Source of the DNA: Dama dama
Taxonomy: Eukaryota; Chordata; Mammalia; Artiodactyla; Cervidae
Length of the DNA: 64,000 nucleotides
NCBI RefSeq assembly: GCF_033118175.1
Contig: NC_083714.1
Location: 5,952,001-6,016,000 of the forward strand
Direction: 5' to 3'
The first letter of the stretch is position 1; each line of letters starts with the position of its first letter. The notes under the pieces are model-generated. The model saw only the letters and a list, made by a program, of their open reading frames with translations. It was not told the origin of the DNA and made no database searches. Shown here piece after piece: positions 55,601 through 64,000 of the stretch. Made by a program: the position numbers and the translations under genes.

Positions 55601-57138
55601 TTTTCTTGAGGTTTAAATTACATACCACGAAATTCAGTCATTTAAAGTAGTTTGATGACTTTGACTCTATTCAGACAGTTGTGGGGCCACCAACACCATC
55701 CATGTCAAGAAGTTCTGGCCTTGCTGTTCAAGCCCCATTCCCACCCCCAGCCCCAGGCAACCACTGAGTTGCTTTGTAAGCCTGTCATGTTAATCTCCCA
55801 AACCAAAACTCTGGGAAATTGTATTTCAGTTCAGCAAAGGGCCATCCCCTCCTGCAGAGCAGGAGGAGTACATTTCCCTACCATATTGGTATTGGACATG
55901 ACCACGTGACTTCTTCTGGCTAATAGAATCTAAAAGCATAAGATGTATGTCAAGACAGCTAGTTCCCATGGAATGTCTGTCAAAGGAGCCAGAAGGAGAG
56001 TTAAAAGCAGATCCAGGGAAATGTCAAGTTTGGTCTTGAGCTGCAAAGGGAAACCTGATGCTAGAGAAATTCTTTAAATTTCTTTTCTGGACAAGAGGGT
56101 TCTAACACCACCCTAGGCTGTAAGTAGGGCCACACAATGAGGCTGTGAAAAGACAACATGGGGGCAGACAAGTTAACAGGTGCTGACCCAAAGCTGCTGA
56201 GCAGAGATCAGGCGAAGGAAAAAGCAACCGAAGACACCAGAGAGTGCAGTGCAGTAGCCTCTGAAGCACAGCATTTGACCTGTGGTTGAGTACTTATGCC
56301 CAGGGGTCACTGAGCTGGGGTGTCTGAGCAGGTCAGGCTCTGGGGCCCTTGGCCACGCCTGGGGCAAGGCTGATACAGCTGCAGGGGGGTGAATAGAGGG
56401 CTTTCCAGAACGTTCTCGAATGTTCCCAACACTTATTCAGAATATAACAGAAGATGGCGATTGCACAAAACACATTCTGCTTAGAGTATTTGCAGGTGGC
56501 TGGTATAGAAGCTCAAGTAAGACTCTGAAGACCGAGGTTTCCTGAAGGAAACATACCTGAGTAGACATGGCAACTTTCAAGGCTATGCACAATGCTTTTG
56601 CCCATGCACCGCTTACTTCACTTGGTCTGGACAAATCACCTTTGTCTTCACCAAAGGACAGACCTTGTTGTGAGCAACCTGTGTCGAATCCAAGATCTCA
56701 GGTTCCAGCTGTCAACATTCTTCTATTTTGCCAGCCATCACTCTTTCCCTCCCCACTCCAAGAATTCATTCTCCTTGGGATCCGCAGGTTCCTGGCCTCC
56801 TTGATTTATATTCTACTCTCTTGGCTAAACCACTACCCTGGTGAAATCTGTTCTCCATCTCTTCTACTAGCAACCAAGCAAATGGCTATGGTTGAAATAA
56901 ACCTTGCACCTCGCCTTAAGTGGTGCCTTACCACTGCCCAGATATCCTCCCAATCCACTCACCGTCCTCATCAAGACAGATGCAGTTTTCACACACTCTT
57001 GACCTCTCATTAACCCCTCATCCCTCTCCCAACATTACTATTAGGTAAAAGGGGATTCTTTTCCTAATAAAATGTTTCAAACAAACAAACAAAGGTATAA
57101 GAAATAATAGAGCCAACATACATGTACCCATTAGCTCA
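55601..57138 (+). other. F8: F8 intron 3 stretch, nothing recognised
   Basis: Non-coding. A short (CAAA)n run lies near 57079-57093. Confidence 0.5.
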
Positions 57139-57141
57139 CTT

Positions 57142-57456
57142 TGAAAGTGACAGTCGCTCAGTTGTGTCTGACTCTTTGCAACCCCATGGACTATACAGTC
57201 CATGGGATTCTCCAGGCCAGAATACTGGAGTGGGTAACCTTTCCCTTCTCCAGGGGAATCTTCCCAACCCATGGATCAAACCCAGGTCTACCACATTGCA
57301 GGTGGATCCTTTACCAGCTGAGCCACCAGGGAAGCCCAAGAATACTGGAGTGGGCAGCCTACCCCTTCTCCAGAGGGTCTTCCCGACTCAGTAATCAAAC
57401 CAGGGTCTCCTGCATTGCAGGAGGATTCTTTACCCACTGAGCTCTGAGGGAAGCCC
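57142..57456 (-). mobile_element. Bov-tA SINE with doubled head
   Basis: Reversed Bov-tA to 'gagccaccagggaagccc', followed by a second head half ending 'gagctctgagggaagccc'. Same architecture as 21142-21434. Confidence 0.92.
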
Positions 57457-57474
57457 TAGCTCACTTTGGCAAAT

Positions 57475-57625
57475 CTTTTTTGAAAACTTTTTCTTTTGTA
57501 TGGCAGTATAACTGATTAACAAACAATGTTGCAATAGTTTCAGGTGGATAGGGAAGGAACTCAGCCATACAGATACATGTATCCATTCTCCTCCAAACTG
57601 CCCTCCCTTCCAGATTTTGCAAATC
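57475..57625 (-). mobile_element. Ruminant L1 3' fragment
   Basis: Reversed L1 3' UTR words: 'aacaatgttgcaatagtttcagg', 'actcagccatacagatacatgtatcc'. Confidence 0.7.
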
Positions 57626-57629
57626 TTAA

Positions 57630-58684
57630 CATTTTGCTGTCTTTGCCTACTTTATTTTAAGAAATTAAACAGAAGACACAGTTGAAGCCCCTTCTTTACC
57701 CCTCCATGAACCCCTCTCTTCCTATCCAAATGTTTTCACTGTTCAGAATTTGCTACCAACCCACAATCACACAGAGACATGACCACACTCTCCATCCCAA
57801 AGTGCAACTCATGTTTTTCTGAATGTCCACCAGGGTCTGCTAAGCAACAATATTGGTCTGCTGTTGCTTCTGGATGAAGCCAGTTGTCCCTAATGCCCAG
57901 TGGAGGGATACCCATTTATCAGAGAGGCTGCTTTTGTAGTGAGTCAATGCAGGGGTCTCTTGTACTGCTCTGTTAGAGAGGTCCCTCTATTAGATGTATA
58001 GCTATTGTGGGGTAAGATGGAGTATAAATGAAGAACACCCTGAATGCCTTGAATGTTCTGGAGTCCTAGAGACCATTATGAATTCAAGAAACCAAGGTGA
58101 GTTTTTAGAAAAATAGTTCAATAACAGTGTAAGTGTTATAGTCAGTGCCTTTGAATATTTTCTATTTCTGTCCGCTGAAATGACCTATAAGCAATAACAT
58201 TTCTTTAAGAATGAACACATATAGTGCTCATTGTAGAATAAAGGTATCAGATAATTCAGAGGTCAGTTTTAACATCACTAAGGATGGGAGAGCAAGAAAA
58301 TATCTATTTAAAAAAAATCTCTGCATCTCACCCTTCCCTGACCCTCAGCAGTGCTTACTAAAGAGTCTGAGACAAAGCACATACCCAATGTATGTCTACT
58401 GAATTGAATTGACTTGAATTAGGTAAAAAGACGGAATAATGGAAGCAGTATTTTTGTTGCAATCTGAAGTTCTCACAGAACCACTCAACCACTCACATTT
58501 GGTCAAGAACTCCTCTGAAATATATAAGGCGGCTTCTCCCCATTTATAGCTGCTGCTGGTTAGTATTCCAAATTGTTTCAGAAAAGTTGTTCCTTGCATA
58601 GAGTCTACTGGTGACAATAAACTTGATGCCTCCTTGAGTGGGCAATGGGCGTAGAAAGGACAACTTTATCTCACCTTGATTTAG
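57630..58684 (+). other. F8: F8 intron 3 stretch, nothing recognised
   Basis: Non-coding, up to the exon 4 acceptor. Confidence 0.5.
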
Positions 58685-58897
58685 GTGCTGCATATAAGGA
58701 TGAAACCAGCCAAAGGGAGAAGGAAGATGACAAAGTCATTCCTGGTAAAAGTCATACCTACGTCTGGCAGGTCTTGAAAGAAAATGGTCCAACAGCCTCT
58801 GACCCACCATGTCTCACCTACTCATATCTTTCTCATGTGGACCTGGTGAAAGATGTGAACTCAGGTCTCATCGGAGCCCTGCTAATTTGTAGAGAAG
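58685..58897 (+). CDS. F8: F8 exon 4
   Basis: 213 bp. The acceptor is TTGATTTAG and the donor GAAG|GTACGT. It encodes the A1 calcium-site stretch (SQREKEDDK, matching human mature E122/D125/D126, with D116 kept) and on to LIGALLICRE. Cysteines equivalent to human C153 and C179 are present. Length equals human exon 4. Confidence 0.98.
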
Positions 58898-59128
58898 GTA
58901 CGTATAAGAAGAAGTAGGAAGTACAAACATCTGTGTCGATTCATAAAAAATGGTGTTTGCACTCTTTCATGTGAAAGAGGTTTCTTTTGCTTCGAATCAT
59001 GGCCATGGAAAGGAGAATAGTCTCTGAGATTAATAGAACTGCATGGTAGGATCTATGCATCCCATATAGCCACAATGCACTCTAATGGCCAACAAAAGCC
59101 AAATTCTGGAATTAGGTATTGCTTCTCT

Positions 59129-59335
59129 TCCCCGGTGGCTCAGACAGTCAAGAGTCAGCCTGCAATGCTGGAGACCCGAATTTAATCCTGGGTAGGGAAT
59201 ATCCCCTGGAGAAGGAAATGGCAACCCACTCCAGTATTCTTGCCTGGAGAATCCCATGGACAGAGGAGCCTGGCGGGCTACAGTCCGTGGGGTCGCAAAG
59301 AGTTGGACACAACTGAACAACTTCACTTTCACTTT
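59129..59335 (+). mobile_element. Bov-tA SINE
   Basis: Forward head 'cttccccggtggctcagac', body, and tail 'aacttcactttcactttct'. Confidence 0.92.
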
Positions 59336-59591
59336 CTCTTCTTCTGCTTTATGCTTCACATAGCCTATGGGCTGTCTCAGTAGTCCTTTATACAAATTTT
59401 GCGTTAGGTTCCTTGAAACCTCCATGAAGGTAAATAATACATCTAAGTGTGTGACTAATGGTGTATAGACCATTTCAGGAGGTTAGTTTGTCATCTGTAA
59501 CCCCAAAACATAAAAATCTGAGAAAAGCAAGAATTTATACATGTTTATAAGTTATGTTAAAAATCATAGTCATTTAAATTAAAACTTTTAT

Positions 59592-59728
59592 AAAAAAATT
59601 TTTATTGGGAATTCTCTAGCCATCTAGTGAACTCTGTGCTCTTACTGCCAAGGGCCTGGGTTCAATCCCTGGATGGGGAAGTAAGATCCTACAAGCTGCA
59701 CAATGCGGACAAAAAAAAAAAAAAAGAG
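59592..59728 (+). mobile_element. CHR-2-type tRNA-derived SINE
   Basis: Forward order 'gggaattctctagccatctag', 'gggttcaatccctgg', 'tacaagctgcacaatgcggac' and an A15-type tail. Confidence 0.75.
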
Positions 59729-59857
59729 TTAAAAAAAACATTTTATTGAAATGTTTGTGAAAAAACATTTTAAAATTTATTGAAATATAATTTTAAAAAT
59801 TATTGAAATATAATTAACCAACAACACTATTATAGTTACAAGCGCACAGAGTGAGGG

Positions 59858-59982
59858 AAGTAGCTCAGTCATGTCCGACTCTTTGCAACCCCATGGACTG
59901 TAGCCTACCAGGCTCCTCTGTCCATGGGATTTTTCAGGCAAGAGTACTGGAGTGGGGTGCCATTTCCTTCTCCAGTGCACAA
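59858..59982 (-). mobile_element. BovA SINE monomer
   Basis: Reversed BovA unit from 'gtagctcagtcatgtccgac' to 'gtgccatttccttctccagtg'. No tRNA-like head. Confidence 0.88.
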
Positions 59983-59989
59983 CCGAGTG

Positions 59990-60830
59990 CCAAATGAATG
60001 AACAAATGAAAAGATACTCAACATCTCTAATTATTAGGGAAATGCAAATCAAAACTTTGAGATGTTACCTCATACCCATCAGAATGGCTATTATCAAAAA
60101 AGCCATAAATAACAAGTGTTGGTGAGGATGTGGAGAAATAGAGAATCCTCCTGCACTGTTCTGTGTGTGCTAAGTCACTTCAGTCGTGTCCAGCTCTTTG
60201 TGACCCCATGGACTGTAGCCCGCCAGGTTCCTCTGTCCATGGAATTCTCCAGGTGAGAATACTAGAGTGGATTTCCATTTCCTTCTCCAGGGGATCATCC
60301 CAACCCAGGGATCGAACCCAGGTCTCCTGCATTGGCAGGCGGATTCTTAACCATCTGAGCCACCAGAGAAGCCCTTGGGGAAGATTACTCAGCAATAAAA
60401 AAGAATGAACTCTTCTTGCCATTTGTGACTACATGGATGGGCCAAAGGGCATTATCTTAAGTGAGATAAATCAGACAGAGAAAGACAAATACTGTATCAT
60501 TTCATTTATATATGGAATCTAAAAAACAAAAGAAATGAACAAAAATAATAACACGAAACAAAGCTGTAGAAAAAGAGAGCAAACAGGTGGTTGCCAGAGG
60601 GGAGCAGGGTCGAGGGATGAGTGAAATAGTTGAGGGAGATTGAAAGGTACAGACCTCCAGTTACAAAACAAATGAGTCACAGTGATGAAATGTACAGCAT
60701 GGGGAATAGAGTCAATAACAGTATAATAATCTGTATGGTGATAGATGGCAATTAGACTTACCATGATCATCTTGGAATGTAAAGAAATACAGAATCACTA
60801 TGTTGTGCACTTGGATTGTATATGTAATGA
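59990..60830 (+). mobile_element. L1 LINE 3' region, split by a SINE
   Basis: L1 ORF2 words ('gatactcaacatctctaattatt', 'cagaatggctattatca', 'gtgttggtgaggatgtggag') stop at about 60160 and resume at about 60380 ('tactcagcaataaaaaagaatgaa', 'tactgtatcatttcatttatatatgg'). Confidence 0.85.
60163..60375 (-). mobile_element. Bov-tA SINE nested in L1
   Basis: Reversed Bov-tA from 'gtgctaagtcacttcagtcg' to 'gagccaccagagaagccc'. It is younger than the L1 that it interrupts. Confidence 0.93.
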
Positions 60831-60839
60831 CATGTGTCC

Positions 60840-60930
60840 ATTATAGTAGTATCATACAGTATCATATGTCACATAGTGTCATATATCATATAGTATCATA
60901 TAGCATGATATATATGTCATAGTATCATAT
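60840..60930. repeat. Degenerate ATCATAT/GTCATAT simple repeat
   Basis: Irregular repetition of TATCATA and GTCATA words over about 90 bp at the 3' end of the L1. Confidence 0.75.
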
Positions 60931-60939
60931 CACCACCCT

Positions 60940-61215
60940 AAAAATCCTGTGTTCTTCCCTGCCTATTCATCCTTCCCTCTTCTACCCTCTGGCAAGCACT
61001 GTCCTTTAAATTGTCTTCATAGTTTTGGCTGTTCCAGAATGTCAAATAGTATGTAGCCTTTTCATATTGGCTTCTTCCACTTAGTACTGTATATTTAAGC
61101 TTCCTCCATGTTTTTGATGGCTTGATAGCCTACTTCTTTTTAAGGCTGAATAATAGTTTGTTGTCTAGATGGACCACAGTTTATTTATCCATTCACCTAC
61201 TGAAAGACATCCATT
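60940..61215 (-). mobile_element. Old L1 fragment
   Basis: Reversed L1 3'/ORF2 words: 'tggctgttccagaatgtcaaatag', 'taaggctgaataatagtttg', 'tttatttatccattcacc'. Confidence 0.6.
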
Positions 61216-61644
61216 TCACTGCTTGATAAATCTAAAAATATCGTAAAAAGATTTGAAGTCTTTTCAGTCAGCTTTATCTGTATTTTAAAATTGTATGGGT
61301 GAGTTACTGTTTCCATCCAATTTAACTTTTACTTTCTAAGCATCAAGAGTAAAAGAGAGAGAAAAGAACATTATAAACAAAACTCTTCCTACTCAAAATA
61401 AACCTGCACTTCCTAATCAAATGAAAAATTATTCTGCTAAGAAAGACAACTAACAAATTCAACAGTTAAACCATGAAGCAAGGTCATTTGTAACATTGAT
61501 AACTTTAAATATTGACATACATGGTGTTCATTTTAATTATGAGTATAGGTATTTAACATGGATAATTGTTACTTTGTTCATAACTTTTAATTTACAATTG
61601 CAGAAGTAAAAAAAATAGTTAAAAGCATAATAGAAATTTTCTAT

Positions 61645-62106
61645 CAGTTCAGTTCAGTCACTCAGTTGTGTCTGACTCTTTGTGACCCCATGGACTGCAG
61701 CATGCCAGGCCTCCCTGTCCATCACCAACTCCCGGAGCTTGCTCAAACTCATGTCCATCGAGTCAGCGATGCCATCCAAGCATCTCATCCTCTGTTGTCC
61801 CTTTCTCTTGCTTTCAGTCTTTCCCAGCATCAGGGTCTTTTTCAATGAGTCAGTTTTTTGCATCAGGTGGCCAAAGTATTGGAGTTTCAGCATCAGTCCT
61901 TCCAATGAATATTCAGGACTGATTTCGTTCAGGATTGACTGGTTTGATATCCTTGCAGTCCAAGGGACTCTCAAGAGTTTTCTCCAACACCACAGGTCAA
62001 AAGCATCAATTCTTTGGCACTCCGTTTTCTTTCTAGTCCAACTCTCACATCCCTACATGAGTACTAGAAAAACCATAGCTTTGACTAGATGGACCTTTGT
62101 TGGCAT
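61645..62106 (-). mobile_element. BovB LINE 3' fragment, about 0.46 kb
   Basis: Reversed BovB tail and C-terminal region up to 'gatggacctttgttggca', then unrelated AT-rich DNA. Confidence 0.92.
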
Positions 62107-62434
62107 TTTTTCTGTATTTTAATAGAAACTATTTTAATTTATGAATTATTTGCATATATGCACATTTCCATGAGCAATGTTTATGATTTTTGCAGTTTTT
62201 CTTTTTTTTTGTATGTTTGTTGTGAATATATACATGTACATGAAATTTGATTATGTGGACTTGTCATTTGATTATTTTTAATTTCTTTTTTTAGTAATTA
62301 ATTTTTGTCATCTTTTATAAAAGTAATGGTTTGCAACAATTTTGAAACTTTTTATCATGTCCTTTACCCCAAATAATTTTAGGAGCACTGGTATAGATGT
62401 GACACCAAGGAAATAATGTTATGGTTAAGGGGAC

Positions 62435-62592
62435 AACAGGTGACAAGATAGTTGGATGGCATCACTGACTCAATGGACATGAATTTGAGTAAACTCCAGG
62501 AGTTGGTGATGGACAGGGAGGCCTGGCGTGCTGCAGTCCATGGGGTCACAAAGAGTCTGACACAACTGAGCGACTGAACTGAACTGAACTGA
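62435..62592 (+). mobile_element. BovB LINE 3' tail upstream of F8 exon 5
   Basis: Forward tail 'gatagttggatggcatcactgac' to 'gaactgaactgaactgaag'. It ends about 115 bp before exon 5. Confidence 0.9.
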
Positions 62593-62705
62593 AGTTAATG
62601 AGAGATCAAGAGACAAAGCAGTTGATGAAGTCATGTATCCTCCTAGGGTCATTTTTCTGCGATAGGATTTTCTATAGAAGATAAATACTCTCACTTCTTT
62701 TTCAG

Positions 62706-62774
62706 GGACTCTGATCAAAGAAAGGACACAGACCTTGCACGAATTTGTACTACTGTTTGCTGTATTTGATGAAG
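62706..62774 (+). CDS. F8: F8 exon 5
   Basis: 69 bp. The acceptor is CTTTTTCAG and the donor GAAG|GTTAGT. It completes a Gly codon and encodes TLIKERTQTLHEFVLLFAV then FDE plus one base, the strand before the A1 mid-domain. Length equals human exon 5. This is the last F8 exon in the window. Confidence 0.97.
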
Positions 62775-62789
62775 GTTAGTGACCTGTGA

Positions 62790-63370
62790 TCTGAATTTTG
62801 GTCTGCTGAAAGAAATGAAATAGATTAATGTAACGTGGTACTTGAGCTTGAGGGCTGTGAATGGAATGATGTAGATGGGGATGAAAATGAAAGCCAAGAA
62901 CAAAATGCCCACGGACTTCCACGGGCAGCTGTGAAGTGAGAGAGAGGAGCTGGGTAACAGATAGCCTTGTCTCTCATTAAATCCATCAACAAAGACTTTT
63001 CACTTTCCTTTTTTCCTCGCTTAGAAGCAAAGGAAAGCCTAATGATTCGATCAAGACGGGAGAGGTACAAGCTTGGGTTTTAGAGCTCTTCCCACAGTCC
63101 CAGGGCAAGGCTGCTTTATGCGGAAGTGGGTGGAGCTCTCCACACAGTAGCAGGTGCTGATCCAGTGGGTGAGCCGCGTGTCTGCCCCAGGCGCCCAGTG
63201 TCTTCTTACGGTTAGTGACCTGCGCACCTTCTTCTCCCAGCTGAGTTGAGGTGCAGCAGTTTTGCACGAAGAACTCTGGTCTGAAGGATGGGGGAAGGGC
63301 AAGGCCTCTGCCCCACACGTCTCCTTTATGTAATTTTTGTTTGTTTGTTTGCTTGTTAGTTTTAGTTAAA
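62790..63370 (+). other. F8: F8 intron 5 stretch, nothing recognised
   Basis: Non-coding. Exon 6 was looked for and not found here. Confidence 0.5.
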
Positions 63371-63371
63371 C

Positions 63372-63560
63372 TTTGTGTGTGCTAAGTCGCTTCAGTCGTG
63401 TCCAACTCTTGGCGACCCCATGGACTGTAGCCCGCCAGGCTCCTCTGTACTGGCATGGGTTGCCATTTTCTCCTCCAGGGGATCTTCCCCAACCCAGGGA
63501 TCGAATCTGTCTCCTGCTTTGGCAGGCAGGTTCTTTCCTGCAGAGCCACTAGGGAAGCCC
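63372..63560 (-). mobile_element. Bov-tA SINE, internally deleted
   Basis: Reversed Bov-tA from 'gtgctaagtcgcttcagtcg' to 'agagccactagggaagccc'. About 20 bp of the body ('tccatgggattctccaggcaag' region) are missing near 63447. Confidence 0.9.
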
Positions 63561-63789
63561 TTGGTGAAACTTGGGGTGCATTTATTTACTTTCCTACTTA
63601 TCACCAATCATGGACATGAGTGGCTGAGGCTTCTGTCTCTACTCAGGAAAACAGCACAATTGAGTGGCTATCACATCTCATGGAGAATTTCAGTCTTTGG
63701 TCACAGCATTTAAGAGCTCCTGGTTTTGGTCCTACAAGCCCTTTTGGAAGTGACCTATTGCTTTATTTTCTCAATGCCCCCTCTTTAAA

Positions 63790-64000
63790 AGAAATTTTTA
63801 CTGCAAATCATATATATTTAAGGTGTACAAAATGATTTTAGATATAGATAGAGAAATGATTACTACAGTCAAGTTAACCTGACTGCCCACATAGTTATCA
63901 TTGTTGTGTGAAATCAATTCCCTGAGCTTATTTCTAGTGTTCAATGTAGTTTGCTCATCGTGCTGTACATTAGATCCCCAGAACTTGTTTGTCTTAAAAG
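63790..64000 (-). mobile_element. Old L1 3' end, running off the window
   Basis: Reversed L1 3' UTR words: 'atatatttaaggtgtacaaaatgat', 'gattactacagtcaagttaa', 'gtgctgtacattagatccccagaac'. Confidence 0.7.

Larger units (their letters stand above)
30651..64000 (+). other. F8: F8 gene, 5' part (exons 1-5 of a long gene)
   Basis: Coagulation factor VIII is a secreted procofactor. Once activated it binds factor IXa on phospholipid and accelerates factor X activation; loss causes haemophilia A. In the window, exon 1 (30651-30796), exon 2 (48748-48869), exon 3 (53931-54053), exon 4 (58685-58897) and exon 5 (62706-62774) give 673 coding bases without a stop. They encode the signal peptide and the first roughly 205 residues of A1. 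Exon 2-5 lengths (122, 123, 213, 69) equal the human ones and phases match. Both cysteines of the first A1 disulphide and the acidic calcium-site residues are present. Exons 6 onward lie to the right. FUNDC2 is the divergent neighbour. Confidence 0.97.

Noticed and set aside
62775..64000. F8 exon 6 in the last 1.2 kb
   Set aside because: No frame resembling the next A1 segment (starting KSWHS in human) with an acceptor was found. It must lie beyond the window.

Overview
The window is nuclear DNA of a pecoran ruminant (cattle, sheep, goat, deer or relatives; I cannot narrow it further), from the X-chromosome segment equivalent to human Xq28. The ruminant call rests on dozens of Bov-tA/BOV-A SINEs, several BovB LINEs, ruminant L1 3' ends and a solo LTR of bovid type. 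The X location rests on two recognised genes whose adjacency is conserved in mammals.

Layout: (1) 1-8.5 kb is repeat-rich flank plus the 3' side of FUNDC2. (2) 8,529-27,455, minus strand, is the complete FUNDC2 coding region in five exons that join in frame to 189 residues. Its exon 1 lies in a GC/CpG-rich promoter island (about 27.0-27.7 kb), and its intron 1 holds a roughly 1.9-kb GT-rich higher-order tandem repeat. (3) 27.7-30.5 kb is the head-to-head intergenic space. (4) From 30,651 on the plus strand is F8 (coagulation factor VIII), exons 1-5. These encode the signal peptide and the first part of the A1 domain; exon 6 onward lies beyond the right edge. F8 intron 1 is about 18 kb and contains BovB LINEs in both orientations, plus a processed pseudogene of EEF1G (41,231-43,335) inserted in an old L1. 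Intron 2 carries a 1,187-bp solo endogenous-retrovirus LTR with a perfect 6-bp target duplication.

The two genes are not functionally linked. FUNDC2 encodes a small mitochondrial outer-membrane protein and F8 a secreted plasma procofactor. They share only a divergent 5' arrangement with about 3.2 kb between their start codons. No prokaryotic-type system, CRISPR array, RNA gene or new protein-coding gene was found. The most interesting points are structural: an EEF1G retrocopy that read through its normal poly(A) site, a miniature 5'-inverted L1, an L1 carrying a copied piece of FUNDC2 intron, a 3 x 67-bp tandem repeat beside FUNDC2 exon 2, the eight-anchor minisatellite, and a SINE that ends about 40 nt before F8 exon 3.

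Exon edges were set by reading the splice sites directly and checking that codon phases and lengths join. Repeat names come from recognition of consensus features, without a database search, so repeat edges are approximate unless a target duplication is quoted.
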